5,556 nucleotides of DNA, taken from NCBI GenBank assembly GCA_947564495.1, contig CANOCD010000098.1, forward strand, positions 1 through 5,556, given 5' to 3'. Below the pieces are notes generated by a model that saw only the letters and a program-made list of their open reading frames with translations, was not told the origin of the DNA and made no database searches. How positions within the stretch are numbered: the stretch's first letter is position 1; the number at the start of each line of letters is the position of its first letter. This document shows, one piece after another, positions 1-4,652 of the stretch. Origin of the DNA: an uncultured Angelakisella sp. Lineage in GTDB: Bacteria; Bacillota; Clostridia; Oscillospirales; Ruminococcaceae. The position numbers and the translations under genes were made by a program.

Positions 1-1089
1 TATTTTAGTTTATGTAGCGGATTCTTTACAAAGCTTAACAATGGCGTTGATGTGACATGGACGCAGAGCGGCCAGACGCTGAAAAAAGGCGTAGCGGAAG
101 ACTCCGATGCGGCGACAGAGGCGGAGAACCAGAACATTGAAACGCAGATCTACATGGCGCGTTATGATTTTGCGGAAGGCCGCATGACGGATGCCGTGCA
201 GGTGACGAGCGGAAGCGGCGACAACTACAGTGACCTGAGCTTTGTAGTCAATCCGGACAGCACGCTGACGGCCCTGGCGGTAAAAACAGGGACAAAAGTA
301 GTAGATGCTGCCGAGTTCAATGAGACGGTGCAGGATTACAACGAAAATATCAATAATCCGGACAAGAAGCACGACAAAGTATCGGAACAGGATTTTACAG
401 AATTCGTGGCAGTGGACGAGGATAACAAAGCACTCGTGGCCATGACGATAACGCCCTGCAGCGTATTGAAGGTAAAGGAATGGGCAGCAGGTGATTTCAT
501 CGCCGGGGAAACGAACAGTGTAACGATCGAACTTCTCAATGACGGCATTGATACGGTGAAAGAAGCAAGTGTTACCGTTACGGATGCGGCCGGAAACAGC
601 CTTCTGCGGGGAGACGACGGAGAGGCGGCGGCCTCGGTTCAGATCGACCGGATGATGGGGGGAAGCACGTACGATATTCCATGCGCTCTTACCCTTCCGG
701 ATGATGCAGAAAACGGCGTGATCCAGATCAAGGTGGCAGACAAAGACGGCCGGGAACTGCTGACGGATCGGTACGAAAGAAATATAAAAGAGGAAATGAT
801 CATCACAGGAGTGACGGCTGTGGAGACGGATGAGCGGGATGTATATGACATTAGCTTTGACGTGGAGAATGGGATCTGGAAGAACGCTCCGGAAACAAAA
901 GCGGCAGTTGGTGTGGTAACAGCAGACGGGGACAAAAAGCTGGCAGATGTCACGATCCCCGCGATGGAAAAGGGCAGTAAGAGAACCATTACGACTACAG
1001 TTACCGTGGATTCCGCGAAACAGTTTGTGGAAGGAAAAGACGAGGAAGGACAGGCGGCAGAAACCGGAACCTTCTATGTCGACCACGTA
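1..1089 (+). other. Coding segment of an extracellular beta-sandwich (Ig/CARDB-like) repeat protein, both ends missing
   Basis: This segment encodes about 363 residues rich in Asp, Glu, Thr and Val. No transmembrane stretch, signal peptide or LPXTG motif is visible. Residues from about 1-450 nt (for example NNGVDVTWTQSG, then IYMARYDFAEG and SDLSFVVNPDSTLTALAV) resemble the blades of a secreted beta-propeller or repeat protein. From about 457-795 there is a CARDB/Ig-like pattern: KVKEWAAGDFIAGETNSVTI, then ELLNDGIDTVKEASVTV. A second sandwich module begins near 796 (MIITGVTAVETDERDVYDIS) and is cut at the junction. CARDB-like modules typically occur in large clostridial cell-surface or secreted proteins, acting in adhesion or as spacers. 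I recognise the fold type, not the protein, and assign no specific function. Codons use A and T endings freely (10 of 20 GC-ending at 1021-1080), unlike every gene to the right. Confidence 0.5.
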
Positions 1090-1692
1090 GACAGCGACGA
1101 GCCGGTGACCCTGGTCCCCACCGGGCCCCTGACCAACGTGGCAAAGCTGCTGCTGGCCCACCCCGACCTGAAGCCCAAGATCGCCCGGATCTCCCTTATG
1201 GGGGGCGGGGTGAGGATGGGCAACTGGACCCCTGCCGCCGAGTTCAACATCCTGGTGGACCCCCACGCCGCCAAGCTGGTGTTCCAGTCCGGCATCCCCA
1301 TCCTCATGGCGGGGCTGGACGTCACCGAGAAGGCTCTGGTCTGCCCCGAGGACTTCCGGCGCATCCGGGAGGTGGGCAACCACGTGGCGGTGACTGTGGC
1401 CGACTGGCTGGAGTTCTTCTACCAGTTCCACAAGACCATGGACTACCCCGGCGCCCCCATCCACGACGCCGTGGCGGTGGCGGCTCTGGTGAAGCCGGAA
1501 ATTCTCACTATGCGGGAGATGCACGTGGACGTGGAGGTCTCCGGTGACTACTGCACAGGCTGCACCGTGGGGGACTGGTTCGGCACCAGCGGCCACCGGC
1601 CCAACGCCACCGTCCTGCTGGACATCCACCGGGAGGCCTTTGTGGACCTTCTGGTGGAGGCGGTCAAGACCTATGGGGAGGAAACGAAATGA
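1..1692 (+). CDS. Chimeric open frame: Ig-like surface protein piece joined to nucleoside hydrolase C-terminus (5' partial)
   Basis: One uninterrupted frame runs from the left edge to TGA at 1690-1692. It has no believable start: GTG at 52 is in frame, but no Shine-Dalgarno precedes it and the frame is open upstream to base 1, so the gene is 5'-truncated by the window. The product has two unrelated halves. Up to about 1089 it is an acidic, Thr/Val-rich beta-sandwich protein of the secreted type. From about 1093 it is the C-terminal ~199 residues of a nucleoside hydrolase. A natural fusion of these two is not a domain architecture I know, and codon usage changes at the seam. The frame is directly seen; whether it exists in a living cell is doubtful. 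An annotation pipeline would probably call it a nucleoside hydrolase because only that half is a strong family match. Confidence 0.6.
   Translation, partial: YFSLCSGFFTKLNNGVDVTWTQSGQTLKKGVAEDSDAATEAENQNIETQIYMARYDFAEGRMTDAVQVTSGSGDNYSDLSFVVNPDSTLTALAVKTGTKVVDAAEFNETVQDYNENINNPDKKHDKVSEQDFTEFVAVDEDNKALVAMTITPCSVLKVKEWAAGDFIAGETNSVTIELLNDGIDTVKEASVTVTDAAGNSLLRGDDGEAAASVQIDRMMGGSTYDIPCALTLPDDAENGVIQIKVADKDGRELLTDRYERNIKEEMIITGVTAVETDERDVYDISFDVENGIWKNAPETKAAVGVVTADGDKKLADVTIPAMEKGSKRTITTTVTVDSAKQFVEGKDEEGQAAETGTFYVDHVDSDEPVTLVPTGPLTNVAKLLLAHPDLKPKIARISLMGGGVRMGNWTPAAEFNILVDPHAAKLVFQSGIPILMAGLDVTEKALVCPEDFRRIREVGNHVAVTVADWLEFFYQFHKTMDYPGAPIHDAVAVAALVKPEILTMREMHVDVEVSGDYCTGCTVGDWFGTSGHRPNATVLLDIHREAFVDLLVEAVKTYGEETK
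1093..1692 (+). pseudogene. Nucleoside hydrolase, C-terminal two thirds only (RihA-like)
   Basis: About 199 residues match the later part of inosine/uridine-preferring nucleoside hydrolases, which cleave the N-glycosidic bond of ribonucleosides to free base and ribose in the cytoplasm. From memory, E. coli RihA is a close guide: it reads SAEPVTIVSTG where this reads SDEPVTLVPTG, and both then have GNWTPAAEFNI and FQSGIP. Visible active-site residues are Thr in GPLTN, Asn at 1222, Glu at 1240 and Asn at 1246 (NWTPAAEFN), and the His-Asp pair at 1462-1467 (GAPIHDA). The first ~110 residues are absent, including the DxDPGxDD calcium/ribose site and the SGN asparagine, so this product alone cannot be an active enzyme. 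Length is ~199 against ~310 for the family. It overlaps the next gene by 4 nt, so in the parental genome it was the first of a tandem hydrolase pair, probably intact there. Confidence 0.85.
1675..1681 (+). promoter_or_regulatory. Ribosome binding site for the second nucleoside hydrolase
   Basis: GGGGAGG lies inside the last codons of the upstream frame, 7 nt before the ATG at 1689. Together with the ATGA stop/start overlap it supports this start and suggests translational coupling of the two hydrolases. Confidence 0.8.
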
Positions 1693-2618
1693 GCGAAAAG
1701 AAGATCCCTGTCATCATCGACTGCGACCCCGGCTGTGACGACACCGCCGCCCTGCTCCTGGCCTTCCGCTGCCCGGAGCTGGACGTCCGGGGCATTACCA
1801 CCGTGTCCGGCAACGTCTCCCTGGACAAGACCACCTATAATGCCCTGCGGGTGGCGGAGGTCATCGGCACCGGCGTCCGGGTCTGCCCCGGGGCGGACCG
1901 CCCCCTCTTCCGGGAGCCGGTCTACGCCCCCCACGTCCACGGGGAGGACGGCCTCCTGGGCCTCCCCCTCCCCGCCCCCAAGAAGAAAGCCTCCTTCTAC
2001 AAGGCTTGGGATTTCATCTACGAGGAGGCGGTGAATCAGAAGGGGGAGCTGGAGATCATCGCCGTGGGGCCCCTGACCAACCTGGCCATCGCCCTGGCGG
2101 CCAACAGCGACCTGGCCGGGATGATCCGGCGGGTCGTCATCATGGGCGGGGCCGCCGTGGGGGGGAACGTCACCCCCTGCGCCGAGTTCAACATCTACGT
2201 GGACCCCGAGGCCGCCGACATGGTGATGAAGTCCGGCATCCCCATCTGCGTCTGCGGCCTGGACGTGACCCTGAAAGCCTACCTCACGGCGGAGGAGATC
2301 GCCGGGATCAAGGCCCTGGGGACCCCCCCGGCGGAGCTCTTCGGGGCGGTGACCGAGCAGAACTGCGAAAAGGTCTTTTGCCCCCAGGGGGCGCCTCTCC
2401 ACGACCCGGCGGCGGTCCTCTTTGCCGTGGACCCGGGCCTTTTCACCACCCAGCGATGCTGGATGGGGGTGGAGACCGCCGGGACCATCACCCGGGGGAA
2501 AACGGTGACCGACTGCTTCTCCGACGCCCAGAAGGAGGCCAACGTGGACCTGGCCCTGGATGTGGACCGGGAGCGGTTCGCCGCCAAGGTCCGGGAGATC
2601 ATGGAGCGGTACGGCTGA
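1689..2618 (+). CDS. Inosine/uridine-preferring nucleoside hydrolase (ribonucleoside hydrolase), complete
   Basis: 309 residues, the usual family length. Family members hydrolyse purine and/or pyrimidine ribonucleosides to base plus ribose in nucleoside salvage or catabolism, in the cytoplasm (no signal peptide seen). The N-terminal calcium/ribose site is intact: IIDCDPGCDD puts Asp at 11, 13, 17 and 18, and SGN gives Asn42. Then come HVHGEDG (81-87), Thr130 in GPLTN, Asn160, Glu166 and Asn168 in GGNVTPCAEFN, and His238-Asp239 in GAPLHDP. These correspond to the catalytic set known from Crithidia fasciculata IU-nucleoside hydrolase (Asp10/14/15, Asn39, Asn160, Glu166, Asn168, His241, Asp242). 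The ATG overlaps the preceding stop as ATGA and has a good ribosome binding site, so it is the distal gene of an operon with the truncated hydrolase. A terminator follows 17 nt after its stop. The family covers purine, pyrimidine and nonspecific enzymes, and the sequence alone does not fix specificity, so I give no rih symbol. Confidence 0.95.
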   Translation: MSEKKIPVIIDCDPGCDDTAALLLAFRCPELDVRGITTVSGNVSLDKTTYNALRVAEVIGTGVRVCPGADRPLFREPVYAPHVHGEDGLLGLPLPAPKKKASFYKAWDFIYEEAVNQKGELEIIAVGPLTNLAIALAANSDLAGMIRRVVIMGGAAVGGNVTPCAEFNIYVDPEAADMVMKSGIPICVCGLDVTLKAYLTAEEIAGIKALGTPPAELFGAVTEQNCEKVFCPQGAPLHDPAAVLFAVDPGLFTTQRCWMGVETAGTITRGKTVTDCFSDAQKEANVDLALDVDRERFAAKVREIMERYG

Positions 2619-2635
2619 ACTACCACTGATAGCAG

Positions 2636-2681
2636 AGGCTGGAAGAAAAGCTCGACCTGGAGCTTTCCTTCCAGCCTTTTT
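2636..2681 (+). terminator. Rho-independent terminator after the nucleoside hydrolase
   Basis: An 18-bp stem (2636-2653 with 2660-2677) has 17 of 18 pairs; one A-C mismatch sits mid-stem. A 6-nt loop GACCTG (2654-2659) closes it, and a run of five T (2677-2681, the first T paired) follows. It is well formed for rightward transcription. Read leftward the same hairpin lies directly beyond the MerR stop codon, but no T run follows on that side, so it would stop the convergent transcript less efficiently. Confidence 0.92.
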
Positions 2682-3512
2682 CTATGCCAGCCGGACCGAG
2701 ATCATGGAGAGGGCGTTTTTTTCCACCCCGTTGAGGATGAACCCGGCCAGGTCGCAGGCGTAGAAGCTCCCCGCCGTCTCGATCCCCTCCCGGCGGATGT
2801 ACCCGCTCAGGGCCTCGTACCCCTGGGAGATGTCCCACCGGCCCCGGCAGCAGAGGTAGAGGTACTCCCCCGCCGGTTTCTCCAGGCAGAAGGGGCAGTC
2901 TTTAGGCTCCTTGACCCGGGTGTACAGGCAGGAGATGCTCCCCTGCCCCGCCGCCTCCTCCCGCCGGTGGATGGCCCCCAGGCGGTGGTCGGTCCGCAGG
3001 CCGTACCGGCGGCAGAGCTCCTGGCACCGCTCCAGGACGGCGATGAGCCGCTCCTCCTCCCCGGCCCCCGGGGGGAGCAGGGCCTCCAGCTCCTCCGCCG
3101 GAAGGGCCAGGAGCTGCTCCGCCGGGAACCAGGCGGTCCTGGGGGTCAGGTCCGGCGCCTCCCCAAACTCCAGGCCGTGGATGGCGCTGGAGAGGACGAA
3201 CTCCATCTGTTCCAGCCTTTCCCGCTCCGCCTCCAGCCGCTCCCGCTGCTCCCGGAAGAGGGCCAGGGTCCCGGGGGCGCTCTGGCCCTCCAGGCAGCGG
3301 CGGATCTCCTCCAGGGGCGTCCCGGTCTGGCGGAAGATGGTGATGGCGTAAAAGTCGTAGAACTGCTCCAGGTCGTAGTAGGCGTAGCCGTTTTCCCCCT
3401 GGCGGGCCGGGGGCAGCAGACCTATGTCCTTGTAGTGGCGCAACGTCTCCTTGGTGGTGCCGCAGAGCCGGGCAAAGGCCCCGGAGGCAAGCCACCCCTT
3501 GTTCCGTTCCAA
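2682..3512 (-). CDS. MerR-family transcriptional regulator with GyrI-like effector-binding domain
   Basis: 276 residues, the size of BmrR-type MerR regulators. Residues ~8-75 form the winged helix-turn-helix (FARLCGTTKETLRHYKDIGL, then the wing with GYAYYD, then TGTPLEEIRRCLEG). Residues ~82-112 form the dimerisation coiled coil (FREQRERLEAERERLEQME). Residues ~125-276 look like a GyrI/BmrR-type ligand-binding domain (GEYLYLCCRGRWD, YEALSGYIRREGIE, ending SMISVRL). Such proteins bind hydrophobic or amphipathic small molecules and activate promoters with over-long spacers by twisting the DNA. The start is TTG at 3512: AAGGAGG lies 7 nt upstream and an in-frame TAA at 3528-3530 excludes anything earlier. 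The gene is divergent from the acylase/MATE pair, which is almost certainly its target, and its own promoter overlaps the operator, implying autoregulation. Unusual: a CPFC pair (206-209), Cys221-Cys222 and Cys253 in the sensor domain. The ligand is unknown. Confidence 0.92.
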   Translation of the reverse strand: MERNKGWLASGAFARLCGTTKETLRHYKDIGLLPPARQGENGYAYYDLEQFYDFYAITIFRQTGTPLEEIRRCLEGQSAPGTLALFREQRERLEAERERLEQMEFVLSSAIHGLEFGEAPDLTPRTAWFPAEQLLALPAEELEALLPPGAGEEERLIAVLERCQELCRRYGLRTDHRLGAIHRREEAAGQGSISCLYTRVKEPKDCPFCLEKPAGEYLYLCCRGRWDISQGYEALSGYIRREGIETAGSFYACDLAGFILNGVEKNALSMISVRLA

Positions 3513-3519
3513 AAAACTT

Positions 3520-3524
3520 CCTCC
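3520..3524 (-). promoter_or_regulatory. Ribosome binding site fixing the TTG start of the MerR gene
   Basis: On the minus strand the sequence reads AAGGAGGAAG, with GGAGG 7 nt before TTG (3512-3510). No ATG or GTG start exists between the upstream in-frame stop and this point, so TTG must be the initiator. A weak start codon suits a low-abundance regulator. Confidence 0.85.
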
Positions 3525-3540
3525 TTTTTAGAAAAAGCCC

Positions 3541-3571
3541 TTGACTGCGTGGTAACCCCATAGTTTATGAT
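3541..3571 (+). promoter_or_regulatory. Rightward promoter with 19-bp spacer (MerR-activated type) for the acylase-MATE operon
   Basis: The -35 box TTGACT is at 3541-3546 and the -10 box TATGAT at 3566-3571. The spacer of 19 bp is 2 bp longer than the sigma-70/sigma-A optimum. A 19-20 bp spacer is the known hallmark of promoters activated by MerR proteins, which unwind the DNA to realign the two boxes. Both hexamers are near consensus, so spacing is probably the only defect. Transcription would start near 3578, giving a ~60-nt leader before the ATG at 3639. Confidence 0.75.
3544..3564. promoter_or_regulatory. Imperfect dyad, probable MerR operator
   Basis: A 10-1-10 inverted repeat centred on 3554 pairs at 7 of 10 positions. 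It has the form ACT..G.GGT-A-ACC.C..AGT, with a perfect GGT-A-ACC core (3551-3557) and ACT/AGT outer ends. It occupies the spacer between the -35 and -10 boxes, the usual binding position of MerR-family dimers. It also covers the predicted start of leftward transcription (about 3560), so binding should repress the regulator's own gene. Confidence 0.65.
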
Positions 3572-3595
3572 ACTCCTTGCCGGGTATGAATGCAA
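3567..3595 (-). promoter_or_regulatory. Leftward promoter of the MerR gene
   Basis: On the minus strand the -35 box TTGCAT (3595-3590) is followed after exactly 17 bp by the -10 box TATCAT (3572-3567). The -10 shares five bases with the rightward TATGAT (3566-3571), so the two promoters should compete for RNA polymerase. Initiation near 3560 leaves a leader of ~48 nt before the TTG codon. Confidence 0.65.
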
Positions 3596-3623
3596 GAGAA
3601 AATGGCAGTCTAAGGATAAAAAG

Positions 3624-3630
3624 AAGGAGG
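3624..3630 (+). promoter_or_regulatory. Ribosome binding site fixing the acylase start
   Basis: AAGGAGG sits 8 nt before ATG at 3639. This rules out the in-frame ATG at 3567, which lies inside the promoter -10 region and upstream of the predicted transcription start. Confidence 0.85.
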
Positions 3631-3638
3631 AACTGAAC

Positions 3639-4640
3639 ATGAATTTTGGATGCAGCAGCTTTACCTGGGAGACCAAGGACGGCCTCCACCTTTTGGGGCG
3701 GACCTATGACCAGTTCGGGGACCTGGCGGCCAACCAGATCATCAGCGTGCCGGCGGGGAGCCCCTGCGCCCCGGGGCTTCGCCCGGGGGAGGCCGACCCT
3801 CCTGGGCTGCTGGGGTACACCGGCATGGCGGTCCTGGGCTTCGGGGAACCTGTCCTGGTGGACGGGGTGAACGGCGGCGGCCTTATGGGGGCCCTGCTCC
3901 ACTACCCCGAGTACGCCTTTTACCCTTCGTCCGCCGTGGCGGGGACCGTCGCCGTCCATCCCGGGCGGCTGCTGGCCTGGCTCCTCAGCCGGTGCCGGGG
4001 AGTGGAGGAGGCCCTGGAGGAGCTCTCCCGGATCACCCTGGTGGACGAAGCCATCCAGGGGAAGCCTCTGCCAGCCCACTACATCCTCTGCGACCGCCGG
4101 GGGGAGTCGGTCATCCTGGAGCCGGACGAGGACGGGCTGAAGGTCTACCGGGACACCATCGGCGTCCTTGCCAACAGCCCCGGCTACCTGTGGCACCGGA
4201 CCAACCTGCGGCGGTACGTGGGGGTCACCAATCTGCCCAACGCCCCCCAGGTCATCGCCGGCCACGAGATCCGGGAGTTCGGGGAGCGGCTGGGGGGCGG
4301 CTTTGGCCTGCCGGGGGACTACTCCTCCCCTTCCCGCTTCGTTCGGATGGCCTTCCTCAAGGAGTTCTGCGTCCGGGGCAGGGACGAGGTGGACGGGGTC
4401 TCCCGGATGTTCCGGGCTTTCGCCTCGGTGGACATCCCCGAGGGGCTGGCCAAGGCCGACCTGGACTACGAGGAATACGAGCAGACCCTCTGCACCAGCG
4501 TCTGCTGCGCCGAAAGCGGTCTCTACTACTTCGCCCCGGCCTGGAACCGGCGGATCTCGGCGGTGGGCCTCCCCGCCAAGGAGGGGGAGGTCCGGTATTT
4601 TGACCTGGGGGACCGCCAGGACATCCTCTACCGGAGCTAG
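3639..4640 (+). CDS. Choloylglycine hydrolase family Ntn-hydrolase (penicillin V acylase / bile salt hydrolase type)
   Basis: 333 residues, the family size. These enzymes cleave the amide bond of bile salts, penicillin V or other N-acyl amides, using an N-terminal cysteine exposed by removal of a short propeptide. The start MNFGCSSF implies a 4-residue propeptide and nucleophile Cys5 (mature Cys1). Other visible core residues are Arg21 and Asp24 (GRTYD; mature 17 and 20), Asn179 (LANSPGY; mature 175) and Arg233 (SPSRF). From memory, Lysinibacillus sphaericus penicillin V acylase (MLGCSSL..., GLMGAMLYY, TNSPGYEWH, GLPGDF) is the closest reference. The residue aligned with its Tyr82, and with Asn in bile salt hydrolases, is His88 here (GALLHYP). 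No signal peptide, so probably cytoplasmic like Gram-positive relatives. It is first in an operon with a MATE exporter under a divergent MerR regulator. Pipelines may call it bile salt hydrolase or linear amide C-N hydrolase; I favour acylase-type with unknown substrate. Confidence 0.93.
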   Translation: MNFGCSSFTWETKDGLHLLGRTYDQFGDLAANQIISVPAGSPCAPGLRPGEADPPGLLGYTGMAVLGFGEPVLVDGVNGGGLMGALLHYPEYAFYPSSAVAGTVAVHPGRLLAWLLSRCRGVEEALEELSRITLVDEAIQGKPLPAHYILCDRRGESVILEPDEDGLKVYRDTIGVLANSPGYLWHRTNLRRYVGVTNLPNAPQVIAGHEIREFGERLGGGFGLPGDYSSPSRFVRMAFLKEFCVRGRDEVDGVSRMFRAFASVDIPEGLAKADLDYEEYEQTLCTSVCCAESGLYYFAPAWNRRISAVGLPAKEGEVRYFDLGDRQDILYRS

Positions 4641-4645
4641 GAGGG
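4639..4645 (+). promoter_or_regulatory. Ribosome binding site for the MATE gene
   Basis: AGGAGGG overlaps the TAG stop of the acylase (4638-4640) and lies 7 nt before ATG at 4653. The 12-nt intergenic gap and lack of a promoter show co-transcription, probably with coupled translation. Confidence 0.8.
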
Positions 4646-4652
4646 ACAGAAG

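Noticed and set aside
1..50. Possible frameshift near the left edge: the second frame reads VYVADSLQ, which looks more natural than YFSLCSGFF in the first frame
   Set aside because: Only about 15 codons are visible and there is no reference to decide. It may be an edge error but cannot be supported.
52..54. GTG as the true start of the first gene
   Set aside because: No Shine-Dalgarno precedes it, and the frame is open and protein-like upstream to the window edge, so the gene continues to the left.
10..1629. Minus-strand open frame of 539 codons
   Set aside because: It crosses the composition seam, has low-complexity Gly/His/Val content in the high-GC part and shows no family pattern. It is a shadow of the plus-strand frame.
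1671..2402. Minus-strand open frame opposite the complete nucleoside hydrolase
   Set aside because: It is the antisense shadow of a gene with all catalytic motifs present.
2636..2681. Bidirectional terminator serving the MerR gene too
   Set aside because: On the minus strand the hairpin is followed by CTGCTATC rather than a T run, so only the rightward terminator is well supported.
3567..3638. Upstream ATG that would add 24 residues to the amidase
   Set aside because: This ATG lies in the -10 element, upstream of the likely transcription start and without a ribosome binding site. The extension (Lys/Glu-rich) would also bury the catalytic cysteine far from the N-terminus.
3596..3638. Riboswitch or attenuator in the leader of the amidase operon
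   Set aside because: The leader is only ~60 nt, A-rich, and shows no stable stem or terminator-like structure.
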